Source of the DNA: Anthopleura xanthogrammica
Lineage: Eukaryota; Cnidaria; Anthozoa; Actiniaria; Actiniidae
Length of the DNA stretch: 64,000 nt
Assembly (NCBI GenBank): GCA_964019055.1
Contig: OZ025213.1
Span: 8,172,472-8,236,471 of the forward strand
Direction: 5' to 3'
Shown: in pieces, positions 33,222 through 45,900 of the stretch
How the letters are laid out: every line of letters starts with the position of its first letter
Numbering within the stretch: position 1 is the first letter of the stretch
Position numbers and translations under genes: made by a program
Notes under the pieces: model-generated
The model's database searches: none
The model's input: only the letters and a program-made list of their open reading frames with translations
What the model was told of the DNA's origin: nothing

Positions 33222-33362
33222 GAATTTGTACAAATTTTTCCCCTAGGGGTGGTAAGAGAAAGATAAAAAAGGCCAAACTAAATACAGATTGAACACCCCC
33301 TCCGGTCCCCCCGTAGGGAAATTTTGACTACTCGGTTCCAGTCTCCTTTAGGCAAGTGAAGC

Positions 33363-33372
33363 AAAATGGCGG
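33363..33372 (+). promoter_or_regulatory. YY1-like motif (AAAATGGCGG on the plus strand)
   Basis: This third copy lies about 150 bp from the second, in the opposite orientation. The ATG within it opens a 24-codon frame (MADDPNMSIG to a TGA ending at 33440) with no strong donor, so I do not call a gene from it. Confidence 0.4.
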
Positions 33373-33462
33373 ACGATCCAAATATGAGTATTGGAGCAAA
33401 GGAAATTCGCAAATGGGGAGCATTAGGTCACATCAGATGATTAAAAATTTTCAATTACTTAC

Positions 33463-33584
33463 GAGAAGGGATGTTCTTCTTCACATAATTGCTTTTTAAC
33501 TTGGTCCAGATACCTTTTCTTTCGAGCAATTAGAAGAAATTGCTCGATAACTATGCAGTTTATCGAAACTTCCGAATTTGTTCT
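33463..33584 (-). other. Candidate upstream exon on the minus strand
   Basis: On the minus strand a frame is open from just after a TGA (33587-33585) to a donor CTC/GTAAGT (exon end 33463), about 40 codons including FLLIARKKRYLDQVKKQL. A second frame, from ATG at 33588, is open for 30 codons and contains a possible donor AAG/GTATCT. Either could be a 5' exon of the transposase transcript, with possible acceptors such as CATACAG near 32706. Joining the 40-codon frame at the TGTAG acceptor just before the gene would meet a stop before its ATG, so an untranslated leader is more likely than extra coding sequence. Confidence 0.25.
33523..33546. repeat. Short inverted repeat near the right transposon end
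   Basis: CGAGCAATT and AATTGCTCG are perfect 9-bp arms around a 6-base loop. Directly beyond is a second, imperfect dyad, CGATAAC to GTTTATCG (33545-33565). Together they form two adjacent hairpins about 360-400 bp inside the right TIR. They could be protein-binding dyads; no matching pair was noticed at the left end. Confidence 0.55.
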
Positions 33585-33767
33585 TCATTCTGGCTTGATT
33601 TTTTGTCTTGGTATCAGCCTTAAAAGGCAATTTTGGATCGACTTATCACATATCAACACATTAAAAAAGACTAAGGTACATTTAAATGTGCTTTAGGTTT
33701 CCCCATTTTGTTTTGAATGTAACCCTGTTTTTAGCAATTATTATTCAGAATTTAAAAATAGGAGTTG

Positions 33768-33781
33768 GTTGCTATGGCAAC
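33768..33781. promoter_or_regulatory. RFX-type X-box (GTTGCTATGGCAAC)
   Basis: This 14-bp imperfect palindrome fits the X-box pattern of two half-sites (GTTGCT, GGCAAC) separated by two bases, as bound by animal RFX factors. It lies about 125 bp inside the right TIR, upstream of the minus-strand gene. A chance match, or a transposase-binding dyad, is possible. Confidence 0.4.
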
Positions 33782-33904
33782 GAAATTGTACGAAAGACTT
33801 TATACACATGCAATTATAATGTGTCATTATTATTTTCAATATCTATTGATCTGTTCGAGTCTAAAGAAGAAAAATAAATTTTAGCCTCGTTTTCATGCTG
33901 GAGT

Positions 33905-33924
33905 CAGGCCTTAACACACCTGAG
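33905..33924 (-). repeat. Right terminal inverted repeat
   Basis: CAGGCCTTAACACACCTGAG is the exact reverse complement of the left end at 26979-26998. Satellite sequence resumes at the next base with six A residues and TGGGG. Confidence 0.93.
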
Positions 33925-33927
33925 AAA
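33925..33927. other. Target-site duplication, right copy (AAA)
   Basis: This is the partner of the copy at 26976-26978. The six A residues following the right terminal repeat include three inferred to be duplicated on insertion. Confidence 0.7.
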
Positions 33928-36900
33928 AAATGGGGTTTTGGCTGAGTAAAGGTGCTTTTTGGTCAAAAAAGGTGTTTTTTGCTGAGAAAATTTGAAATTT
34001 GCTGAGAATTTTCTTTTGCTCAAAACACGACGTTTTCACTGCTAAACGCAAGTTTTGGACGAGAAAAGCACATTTTAGGTGTCCAAAACACTGTTTTGCT
34101 GGGAAAAAAAGCTTTTTAGCCCAAAAAACTGAAAAATGGCCATTTTGGCTCTCAAAACCAGGTTTTTCGCTGACGGCGTGACCTGTTTGCTGAAACCCCC
34201 ACTTTTTGCTCATGAAAATACCTCTTGAGATAAAAACACGACTTTTTGGCGGAAAAAAATGGGGTTTTGGCTGAGTAAAGGTGCTTTTTGGTCAAAAAAG
34301 GTGTTTTTTGCTGAGAAAATTTGAAATTTGCTGAGAATTTTCTTTTGCTCAAAACACGACGTTTTCACTGCTAAACGCAAGTTTTGGACGAGAAAAGCAC
34401 ATTTTAGGTGTCCAAAACACTGTTTTGCTGGGAAAAAAAGCTTTTTAGCCCAAAAAACTGAAAAATGGCCATTTTGGCTCTCAAAACCAGGTTTTTCGCT
34501 GACGGCGTGACCTGTTTGCTGAAACCCCCACTTTTTGCTCATGAAAATACCTCTTGAGATAAAAACACGACTTTTTGGCGGAAAAAAATGGGGTTTTGGC
34601 TGAGTAAAGGTGCTTTTTGGTCAAAAAAGGTGTTTTTTGCTGAGAAAATTTGAAATTTGCTGAGAATTTTCTTTTGCTCAAAACACGACGTTTTCACTGC
34701 TAAACGCAAGTTTTGGACGAGAAAAGCACATTTTAGGTGTCCAAAACACTGTTTTGCTGGGAAAAAAAGCTTTTTAGCCCAAAAAACTGAAAAATGGCCA
34801 TTTTGGCTCTCAAAACCAGGTTTTTCGCTGACGGCGTGACCTGTTTGCTGAAACCCCCACTTTTTGCTCATGAAAATACCTCTTGAGATAAAAACACGAC
34901 TTTTTGGCGGAAAAAAATGGGGTTTTGGCTGAGTAAAGGTGCTTTTTGGTCAAAAAAGGTGTTTTTTGCTGAGAAAATTTGAAATTTGCTGAGAATTTTC
35001 TTTTGCTCAAAACACGACGTTTTCACTGCTAAACGCAAGTTTTGGACGAGAAAAGCACATTTTAGGTGTCCAAAACACTGTTTGGCTGGGAAAAAAAGCT
35101 TTTTAGCCCAAAAAACTGAAAAATGGCCATTTTGGCTCTCAAAACCAGGTTTTTCGCTGACGGCGTGACCTGTTTGCTGAAACCCCCACTTTTTGCTCAT
35201 GAAAATACCTCTTGAGATAAAAACACGACTTTTTGGCGGAAAAAAATGGGGTTTTGGCTGAGTAAAGGTGCTTTTTGGTCAAAAAAGGTGTTTTTTGCTG
35301 AGAAAATTTGAAATTTGCTGAGAATTTTCTTTTGCTCAAAACACGACGTTTTCACTGCTAAACGCAAGTTTTGGACGAGAAAAGCACATTTTAGGTGTCC
35401 AAAACACTGTTTGGCTGGGAAAAAAAGCTTTTTAGCCCAAAAAACTGAAAAATGGCCATTTTGGCTCTCAAAACCAGGTTTTTCGCTGACGGCGTGACCT
35501 GTTTGCTGAAACCCCCACTTTTTGCTCATGAAAATACCTCTTGAGATAAAAACACGACTTTTTGGCGGAAAAAAATGGGGTTTTGGCTGAGTAAAGGTGC
35601 TTTTTGGTCAAAAAAGGTGTTTTTTGCTGAGAAAATTTGAAATTTGCTGAGAATTTTCTTTTGCTCAAAACACGACGTTTTCACTGCTAAACGCAAGTTT
35701 TGGACGAGAAAAGCACATTTTAGGTGTCCAAAACACTGTTTTGCTGGGAAAAAAAGCTTTTTAGCCCAAAAAACTGAAAAATGGCCATTTTGGCTCTCAA
35801 AACCAGGTTTTTCGCTGACGGCGTGACCTGTTTGCTGAAACCCCCACTTTTTGCTCATGAAAATACCTCTTGAGATAAAAACACGACTTTTTGGCGGAAA
35901 AAAATGGGGTTTTGGCTGAGTAAAGGTGCTTTTTGGTCAAAAAAGGTGTTTTTTGCTGAGAAAATTTGAAATTTGCTGAGAATTTTCTTTTGCTCAAAAC
36001 ACGACGTTTTCACTGCTAAACGCAAGTTTTGGACGAGAAAAGCACATTTTAGGTGTCCAAAACACTGTTTTGCTGGGAAAAAAAGCTTTTTAGCCCAAAA
36101 AACTGAAAAATGGCCATTTTGGCTCTCAAAACCAGGTTTTTCGCTGACGGCGTGACCTGTTTGCTGAAACCCCCACTTTTTGCTCATGAAAATACCTCTT
36201 GAGATAAAAACACGACTTTTTGGCGGAAAAAAATGGGGTTTTGGCTGAGTAAAGGTGCTTTTTGGTCAAAAAAGGTGTTTTTTGCTGAGAAAATTTGAAA
36301 TTTGCTGAGAATTTTCTTTTGCTCAAAACACGACGTTTTCACTGCTAAACGCAAGTTTTGGACGAGAAAAGCACATTTTAGGTGTCCAAAACACTGTTTT
36401 GCTGGGAAAAAAAGCTTTTTAGCCCAAAAAACTGAAAAATGGCCATTTTGGCTCTCAAAACCAGGTTTTTCGCTGACGGCGTGACCTGTTTGCTGAAACC
36501 CCCACTTTTTGCTCATGAAAATACCTCTTGAGATAAAAACACGACTTTTTGGCGGAAAAAAATGGGGTTTTGGCTGAGTAAAGGTGCTTTTTGGTCAAAA
36601 AAGGTGTTTTTTTGCTGAGAAAATTTGAAATTTGCTGAGAATTTTCTTTTGCTCAAAACACGACGTTTTCACTGCTAAACGCAAGTTTTGGACGAGAAAA
36701 GCACATTTTAGGTGTCCAAAACACTGTTTTGCTGGGAAAAAAAGCTTTTTAGCCCAAAAAACTGAAAAATGGCCATTTTGGCTCTCAAAACCAGGTTTTT
36801 CGCTGACGGCGTGACCTGTTTGCTGAAACCCCCACTTTTTGCTCATGAAAATACCTCTTGAGATAAAAACACGACTTTTTGGCGGAAAAAAATGGGGTTT

Positions 36901-39900
36901 TGGCTGAGTAAAGGTGCTTTTTGGTCAAAAAAGGTGTTTTTTGCTGAGAAAATTTGAAATTTGCTGAGAATTTTCTTTTGCTCAAAACACGACGTTTTCA
37001 CTGCTAAACGCAAGTTTTGGACGAGAAAAGCACATTTTAGGTGTCCAAAACACTGTTTTGCTGGGAAAAAAAGCTTTTTAGCCCAAAAAACTGAAAAATG
37101 GCCATTTTGGCTCTCAAAACCAGGTTTTTCGCTGACGGCGTGACCTGTTTGCTGAAACCCCCACTTTTTGCTCATGAAAATACCTCTTGAGATAAAAACA
37201 CGACTTTTTGGCGGAAAAAAATGGGGTTTTGGCTGAGTAAAGGTGCTTTTTGGTCAAAAAAGGTGTTTTTTGCTGAGAAAATTTGAAATTTGCTGAGAAT
37301 TTTCTTTTGCTCAAAACACGACGTTTTCACTGCTAAACGCAAGTTTTGGACGAGAAAAGCACATTTTAGGTGTCCAAAACACTGTTTTGCTGGGAAAAAA
37401 AGCTTTTTAGCCCAAAAAACTGAAAAATGGCCATTTTGGCTCTCAAAACCAGGTTTTTCGCTGACGGCGTGACCTGTTTGCTGAAACCCCCACTTTTTGC
37501 TCATGAAAATACCTCTTGAGATAAAAACACGACTTTTTGGCGGAAAAAAATGGGGTTTTGGCTGAGTAAAGGTGCTTTTTGGTCAAAAAAGGTGTTTTTT
37601 GCTGAGAAAATTTGAAATTTGCTGAGAATTTTCTTTTGCTCAAAACACGACGTTTTCACTGCTAAACGCAAGTTTTGGACGAGAAAAGCACATTTTAGGT
37701 GTCCAAAACACTGTTTTGCTGGGAAAAAAACCTTTTTAGCCCAAAAAACTGAAAAATGGCCATTTTGGCTCTCAAAACCAGGTTTTTCGCTGACGGCGTG
37801 ACCTGTTTGCTGAAACCCCCACTTTTTGCTCATGAAAATACCTCTTGAGATAAAAACACGACTTTTTGGCGGAAAAAAATGGGGTTTTGGCTGAGTAAAG
37901 GTGCTTTTTGGTCAAAAAAGGTGTTTTTTGCTGAGAAAATTTGAAATTTGCTGAGAATTTTCTTTTGCTCAAAACACGACGTTTTCACTGCTAAACGCAA
38001 GTTTTGGACGAGAAAAGCACATTTTAGGTGTCCAAAACACTGTTTTGCTGGGAAAAAAAGCTTTTTAGCCCAAAAAACTGAAAAATGGCCATTTTGGCTC
38101 TCAAAACCAGGTTTTTCGCTGACGGCGTGACCTGTTTGCTGAAACCCCCACTTTTTGCTCATGAAAATACCTCTTGAGATAAAAACACGACTTTTTGGCG
38201 GAAAAAAATGGGGTTTTGGCTGAGTAAAGGTGCTTTTTGGTCAAAAAAGGTGTTTTTTGCTGAGAAAATTTGAAATTTGCTGAGAATTTTCTTTTGCTCA
38301 AAACACGACGTTTTCACTGCTAAACGCAAGTTTTGGACGAGAAAAGCACATTTTAGGTGTCCAAAACACTGTTTTGCTGGGAAAAAAAGCTTTTTAGCCC
38401 AAAAAACTGAAAAATGGCCATTTTGGCTCTCAAAACCAGGTTTTTCGCTGACGGCGTGACCTGTTTGCTGAAACCCCCACTTTTTGCTCATGAAAATACC
38501 TCTTGAGATAAAAACACGACTTTTTGGCGGAAAAAAATGGGGTTTTGGCTGAGTAAAGGTGCTTTTTGGTCAAAAAAGGTGTTTTTTGCTGAGAAAATTT
38601 GAAATTTGCTGAGAATTTTCTTTTGCTCAAAACACGACGTTTTCACTGCTAAACGCAAGTTTTGGACGAGAAAAGCACATTTTAGGTGTCCAAAACACTG
38701 TTTTGCTGGGAAAAAAAGCTTTTTAGCCCAAAAAACTGAAAAATGGCCATTTTGGCTCTCAAAACCAGGTTTTTCGCTGACGGCGTGACCTGTTTGCTGA
38801 AACCCCCACTTTTTGCTCATGAAAATACCTCTTGAGATAGAAACACGACTTTTTGGCGGAAAAAAATGGGGTTTTGGCTGAGTAAAGGTGCTTTTTGGTC
38901 AAAAAAGGTGTTTTTTGCTGAGAAAATTTGAAATTTGCTGAGAATTTTCTTTTGCTCAAAACACGACGTTTTCACTGCTAAACGCAAGTTTTGGACGAGA
39001 AAAGCACATTTTAGGTGTCCAAAACACTGTTTTGCTGGGAAAAAAAGCTTTTTAGCCCAAAAAACTGAAAAATGGCCATTTTGGCTCTCAAAACCAGGTT
39101 TTTCGCTGACGGCGTGACCTGTTTGCTGAAACCCCCACTTTTTGCTCATGAAAATACCTCTTGAGATAGAAACACGACTTTTTGGCGGAAAAAAATGGGG
39201 TTTTGGCTGAGTAAAGGTGCTTTTTGGTCAAAAAAGGTGTTTTTTGCTGAGAAAATTTGAAATTTGCTGAGAATTTTCTTTTGCTCAAAACACGACGTTT
39301 TCACTGCTAAACGCAAGTTTTGGACGAGAAAAGCACATTTTAGGTGTCCAAAACACTGTTTTGCTGGGAAAAAAAGCTTTTTAGCCCAAAAAACTGAAAA
39401 ATGGCCATTTTGGCTCTCAAAACCAGGTTTTTCGCTGACGGCGTGACCTGTTTGCTGAAACCCCCACTTTTTGCTCATGAAAATACCTCTTGAGATAAAA
39501 ACACGACTTTTTGGCGGAAAAAAATGGGGTTTTGGCTGAGTAAAGGTGCTTTTTGGTCAAAAAAGGTGTTTTTTGCTGAGAAAATTTGAAATTTGCTGAG
39601 AATTTTCTTTTGCTCAAAACACGACGTTTTCACTGCTAAACGCAAGTTTTGGACGAGAAAAGCACATTTTAGGTGTCCAAAACACTGTTTTGCTGGGGAA
39701 AAAAGCTTTTTAGCCCAAAAAACTGAAAAATGGCCATTTTGGCTCTCAAAACCAGGTTTTTCGCTGACGGCGTGACCTGTTTGCTGAAACCCCCACTTTT
39801 TGCTCATGAAAATACCTCTTGAGATAAAAACACGACTTTTTGGCGGAAAAAAATGGGGTTTTGGCTGAGTAAAGGTGCTTTTTGGTCAAAAAAGGTGTTT

Positions 39901-42900
39901 TTTGCTGAGAAAATTTGAAATTTGCTGAGAATTTTCTTTTGCTCAAAACACGACGTTTTCACTGCTAAACGCAAGTTTTGGACGAGAAAAGCACATTTTA
40001 GGTGTCCAAAACACTGTTTTGCTGGGAAAAAAAGCTTTTTAGCCCAAAAAACTGAAAAATGGCCATTTTGGCTCTCAAAACCAGGTTTTTCGCTGACGGC
40101 GTGACCTGTTTGCTGAAACCCCCACTTTTTGCTCATGAAAATACCTCTTGAGATAAAAACACGACTTTTTGGCGGAAAAAAATGGGGTTTTGGCTGAGTA
40201 AAGGTGCTTTTTGGTCAAAAAAGGTGTTTTTTGCTGAGAAAATTTGAAATTTGCTGAGAATTTTCTTTTGCTCAAAACACGACGTTTTCACTGCTAAACG
40301 CAAGTTTTGGACGAGAAAAGCACATTTTAGGTGTCCAAAACACTGTTTTGCTGGGAAAAAAAGCTTTTTAGCCCAAAAAACTGAAAAATGGCCATTTTGG
40401 CTCTCAAAACCAGGTTTTTCGCTGACGGCGTGACCTGTTTGCTGAAACCCCCACTTTTTGCTCATGAAAATACCTCTTGAGATAAAAACACGACTTTTTG
40501 GCGGAAAAAAATGGGGTTTTGGCTGAGTAAAGGTGCTTTTTGGTCAAAAAAGGTGTTTTTTGCTGAGAAAATTTGAAATTTGCTGAGAATTTTCTTTTGC
40601 TCAAAACACGACGTTTTCACTGCTAAACGCAAGTTTTGGACGAGAAAAGCACATTTTAGGTGTCCAAAACACTGTTTCGCTGGGAAAAAAAGCTTTTTAG
40701 CCCAAAAAACTGAAAAATGGCCATTTTGGCTCTCAAAACCAGGTTTTTCGCTGACGGCGTGACCTGTTTGCTGAAACCCCCACTTTTTGCTCATGAAAAT
40801 ACCTCTTGAGATAAAAACACGACTTTTTGGCGGAAAAAAATGGGGTTTTGGCTGAGTAAAGGTGCTTTTTGGTCAAAAAAGGTGTTTTTTGCTGAGAAAA
40901 TTTGAAATTTGCTGAGAATTTTCTTTTGCTCAAAACACGACGTTGTCACTGCTAAACGCAAGTTTTGGACGAGAAAAGCACATTTTAGGTGTCCAAAACA
41001 CTGTTTTGCTGGGAAAAAAAGCTTTTTAGCCCAAAAAACTGAAAAATGGCCATTTTGGCTCTCAAAACCAGGTTTTTCGCTGACGGCGTGACCTGTTTGC
41101 TGAAACCCCCACTTTTTGCTCATGAAAATACCTCTTGAGATAAAAACACGACTTTTTGGCGGAAAAAAATGGGGTTTTGGCTGAGTAAAGGTGCTTTTTG
41201 GTCAAAAAAGGTGTTTTTTGCTGAGAAAATTTGAAATTTGCTGAGAATTTTCTTTTGCTCAAAACACGACGTTTTCACTGCTAAACGCAGTTTTGGACGA
41301 GAAAAGCACATTTTAGGTGTCCAAAACACTGTTTTGCTGGGAAAAAAAGCTTTTTAGCCCAAAAAACTGAAAAATGGCCATTTTGGCTCTCAAAACCAGG
41401 TTTTTCGCTGACGGCGTGACCTGTTTGCTGAAACTCCCACTTTTTGCTCATGAAAATACCTCTTGAGATAAAAACACGACTTTTTGGCGGAAAAAAATGG
41501 GGTTTTGGCTGAGTAAAGGTGCTTTTTGGTCAAAAAAGGTGTTTTTTGCTGAGAAAATTTGAAATTTGCTGAGAATTTTCTTTTGCTCAAAACACGACGT
41601 TTTCACTGCTAAACGCAAGTTTTGGACGAGAAAAGCACATTTTAGGTGTCCAAAACACTGTTTTGCTGGGAAAAAAAGCTTTTTAGCCCAAAAAACTGAA
41701 AAATGGCCATTTTGGCTCTCAAAACCAGGTTTTTCGCTGACGGCGTGACCTGTTTGCTGAAACCCCCACTTTTTGCTCATGAAAATACCTCTTGAGATAA
41801 AAACACGACTTTTTGGCGGAAAAAAATGGGGTTTTGGCTGAGTAAAGGTGCTTTTTGGTCAAAAAAGGTGTTTTTTGCTGAGAAAATTTGAAATTTGCTG
41901 AGAATTTTCTTTTGCTCAAAACACGACGTTTTCACTGCTAAACGCAAGTTTTGGACGAGAAAAGCACATTTTAGGTGTCCAAAACACTGTTTTGCTGGGA
42001 AAAAAAGCTTTTTAGCCCAAAAAACTGAAAAATGGCCATTTTGGCTCTCAAAACCAGGTTTTTCGCTGACGGCGTGACCTGTTTGCTGAAACCCCCCCTT
42101 TTTGCTCATGAAAATACCTCTTGAGATAAAAACACGACTTTTTGGCGGAAAAAAATGGGGTTTTGGCTGAGTAAAGGTGCTTTTTGGTCAAAAAAGGTGT
42201 TTTTTGCTGAGAAAATTTGAAATTTGCTGAGAATTTTCTTTTGCTCAAAACACGACGTTTTCACTGCTAAACGCAAGTTTTGGACGAGAAAAGCACATTT
42301 TAGGTGTCCAAAACACTGTTTTGCTGGGAAAAAAACCTTTTTAGCCCAAAAAACTGAAAAATGGCCATTTTGGCTCTCAAAACCAGGTTTTTCGCTGACG
42401 GCGTGACCTGTTTGCTGAAACCCCCACTTTTTGCTCATGAAAATACCTCTTGAGATAAAAACACGACTTTTTGGCGGAAAAAAATGGGGTTTTGGCTGAG
42501 TAAAGGTGCTTTTTGGTCAAAAAAGGTGTTTTTTGCTGAGAAAATTTGAAATTTGCTGAGAATTTTCTTTTGCTCAAAACACGACGTTTTCACTGCTAAA
42601 CGCAAGTTTTGGACGAGAAAAGCACATTTTAGGTGTCCAAAACACTGTTTTGCTGGGAAAAAAAGCTTTTTAGCCCAAAAAACTGAAAAATGGCCATTTT
42701 GGCTCTCAAAACCAGGTTTTTCGCTGACGGCGTGACCTGTTTGCTGAAACCCCCACTTTTTGCTCATGAAAATACCTCTTGAGATAAAAACACGACTTTT
42801 TGGCGGAAAAAAATGGGGTTTTGGCTGAGTAAAGGTGCTTTTTGGTCAAAAAAGGTGTTTTTTGCTGAGAAAATTTGAAATTTGCTGAGAATTTTCTTTT

Positions 42901-45900
42901 GCTCAAAACACGACGTTTTCACTGCTAAACGCAAGTTTTGGACGAGAAAAGCACATTTTAGGTGTCCAAAACACTGTTTTGCTGGGAAAAAAAGCTTTTT
43001 AGCCCAAAAAACTGAAAAATGGCCATTTTGGCTCTCAAAACCAGGTTTTTCGCTGACGGCGTGACCTGTTTGCTGAAACCCCCACTTTTTGCTCATGAAA
43101 ATACCTCTTGAGATAAAAACACGACTTTTTGGCGGAAAAAAATGGGGTTTTGGCTGAGTAAAGGTGCTTTTTGGTCAAAAAAGGTGTTTTTTGCTGAGAA
43201 AATTTGAAATTTGCTGAGAATTTTCTTTTGCTCAAAACACGACGTTTTCACTGCTAAACGCAAGTTTTGGACGAGAAAAGCACATTTTAGGTGTCCAAAA
43301 CACTGTTTTGCTGGGAAAAAAAGCTTTTTAGCCCAAAAAACTGAAAAATGGCCATTTTGGCTCTCAAAACCAGGTTTTTCGCTGACGGCGTGACCTGTTT
43401 GCTGAAACCCCCACTTTTTGCTCATGAAAATACCTCTTGAGATAAAAACACGACTTTTTGGCGGAAAAAAATGGGGTTTTGGCTGAGTAAAGGTGCTTTT
43501 TGGTCAAAAAAGGTGTTTTTTGCTGAGAAAATTTGAAATTTGCTGAGAATTTTCTTTTGCTCAAAACACGACGTTTTCACTGCTAAACGCAAGTTTTGGA
43601 CGAGAAAAGCACATTTTAGGTGTCCAAAACACTGTTTTGCTGGGAAAAAAAGCTTTTTAGCCCAAAAAACTGAAAAATGGCCATTTTGGCTCTCAAAACC
43701 AGGTTTTTCGCTGACGGCGTGACCTGTTTGCTGAAACCCCCACTTTTTGCTCATGAAAATACCTCTTGAGATAAAAACACGACTTTTTGGCGGAAAAAAA
43801 TGGGGTTTTGGCTGAGTAAAGGTGCTTTTTGGTCAAAAAAGGTGTTTTTTGCTGAGAAAATTTGAAATTTGCTGAGAATTTTCTTTTGCTCAAAACACGA
43901 CGTTTTCACTGCTAAACGCAAGTTTTGGACGAGAAAAGCACATTTTAGGTGTCCAAAACACTGTTTTGCTGGGAAAAAAAGCTTTTTAGCCCAAAAAACT
44001 GAAAAATGGCCATTTTGGCTCTCAAAACCAGGTTTTTCGCTGACGGCGTGACCTGTTTGCTGAAACCCCCACTTTTTGCTTATGAAAATACCTCTTGAGA
44101 TAAAAACACGACTTTTTGGCGGAAAAAAATGGGGTTTTGGCTGAGTAAAGGTGCTTTTTGGTCAAAAAAGGTGTTTTTTGCTGAGAAAATTTGAAATTTG
44201 CTGAGAATTTTCTTTTGCTCAAAACACGACGTTTTCACTGCTAAACGCAAGTTTTGGACGAGAAAAGCACATTTTAGGTGTCCAAAACACTGTTTTGCTG
44301 GGAAAAAAAGCTTTTTAGCCCAAAAAACTGAAAAATGGCCATTTTGGCTCTCAAAACCAGGTTTTTCGCTGACGGCGTGACCTGTTTGCTGAAACCCCCA
44401 CTTTTTGCTCATGAAAATACCTCTTGAGATAAAAACACGACTTTTTGGCGGAAAAAAATGGGGTTTTGGCTGAGTAAAGGTGCTTTTTGGTCAAAAAAGG
44501 TGTTTTTTGCTGAGAAAATTTGAAATTTGCTGAGAATTTTCTTTTGCTCAAAACACGACGTTTTCACTGCTAAACGCAAGTTTTGGACGAGAAAAGCACA
44601 TTTTAGGTGTCCAAAACACTGTTTTGCTGGGAAAAAAACCTTTTTAGCCCAAAAAACTGAAAAATGGCCATTTTGGCTCTCAAAACCAGGTTTTTCGCTG
44701 ACGGCGTGACCTGTTTGCTGAAACCCCCACTTTTTGCTCATGAAAATACCTCTTGAGATAAAAACACGACTTTTTGGCGGAAAAAAATGGGGTTTTGGCT
44801 GAGTAAAGGTGCTTTTTGGTCAAAAAAGGTGTTTTTTGCTGAGAAAATTTGAAATTTGCTGAGAATTTTCTTTTGCTCAAAACACGACGTTTTCACTGCT
44901 AAACGCAAGTTTTGGACGAGAAAAGCACATTTTAGGTGTCCAAAACACTGTTTTGCTGGGAAAAAAACCTTTTTAGCCCAAAAAACTGAAAAATGGCCAT
45001 TTTGGCTCTCAAAACCAGGTTTTTCGCTGACGGCGTGACCTGTTTGCTGAAACCCCCACTTTTTGCTCATGAAAATACCTCTTGAGATAAAAACACGACT
45101 TTTTGGCGGAAAAAAATGGGGTTTTGGCTGAGTAAAGGTGCTTTTTGGTCAAAAAAGGTGTTTTTTGCTGAGAAAATTTGAAATTTGCTGAGAATTTTCT
45201 TTTGCTCAAAACACGACGTTTTCACTGCTAAACGCAAGTTTTGGACGAGAAAAGCACATTTTAGGTGTCCAAAACACTGTTTTGCTGGGAAAAAAAGCTT
45301 TTTAGCCCAAAAAACTGAAAAATGGCCATTTTGGCTCTCAAAACCAGGTTTTTCGCTGACGGCGTGACCTGTTTGCTGAAACCCCCACTTTTTGCTCATG
45401 AAAATACCTCTTGAGATAAAAACACGACTTTTTGGCGGAAAAAAATGGGGTTTTGGCTGAGTAAAGGTGCTTTTTGGTCAAAAAAGGTGTTTTTTGCTGA
45501 GAAAATTTGAAATTTGCTGAGAATTTTCTTTTGCTCAAAACACGACGTTTTCACTGCTAAACGCAAGTTTTGGACGAGAAAAGCACATTTTAGGTGTCCA
45601 AAACACTGTTTTGCTGGGAAAAAAAGCTTTTTAGCCCAAAAAACTGAAAAATGGCCATTTTGGCTCTCAAAACCAGGTTTTTCGCTGACGGCGTGACCTG
45701 TTTGCTGAAACCCCCACTTTTTGCTCATGAAAATACCTCTTGAGATAAAAACACGACTTTTTGGCGGAAAAAAATGGGGTTTTGGCTGAGTAAAGGTGCT
45801 TTTTGGTCAAAAAAGGTGTTTTTTGCTGAGAAAATTTGAAATTTGCTGAGAATTTTCTTTTGCTCAAAACACGACGTTTTCACTGCTAAACGCAAGTTTT

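Larger units (their letters stand above)
32730..33904. other. Right flank of the transposon, upstream of the transposase gene
   Basis: The stretch between the hairpin at the gene's start and the right TIR has no long open frame. It includes AT-rich sequence (32730-33200), the palindrome CCCCTAGGGG (33240-33249), a C-rich patch (33295-33315), two YY1-like motifs, a candidate minus-strand exon, two hairpins and an X-box. It is the most likely promoter region of the transposase gene. A 63-codon plus-strand frame at 33686-33877 has no supporting signal. Confidence 0.5.
26979..33924. mobile_element. DNA transposon (TIR type) inserted in the satellite
   Basis: The 6946-bp insert is bounded by perfect 20-bp inverted repeats (26979-26998 and 33905-33924). 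On the left it interrupts a monomer after four of its seven A residues; on the right the monomer resumes with six A residues, so AAA is duplicated. The run length varies slightly among monomers, so the duplication could be 2-4 bp. The only long gene is a two-exon minus-strand candidate transposase at 28556-32663. Three-base target duplications occur in several superfamilies, including CACTA, PIF/Harbinger and Academ. The termini lack the CACTA start, and I do not recognise the protein as any of these. Perfect termini, an open gene and a clean duplication suggest a recent insertion. Confidence 0.9.

Noticed and set aside
33363..33440. Small protein starting MADDPNMSIG
   Set aside because: Only 24 codons, no good donor, and the ATG is part of a YY1-like motif.
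33686..33877. 63-codon plus-strand frame near the right TIR
   Set aside because: AT-rich, short and with no recognisable motif. It overlaps the X-box region, and no promoter or splice signals support it.
26979..33924. LTR retrotransposon, LINE or Helitron
   Set aside because: No long direct repeats, reverse transcriptase, poly(A) tail or Rep/helicase motifs were seen. The inverted termini and target duplication fit a cut-and-paste element.
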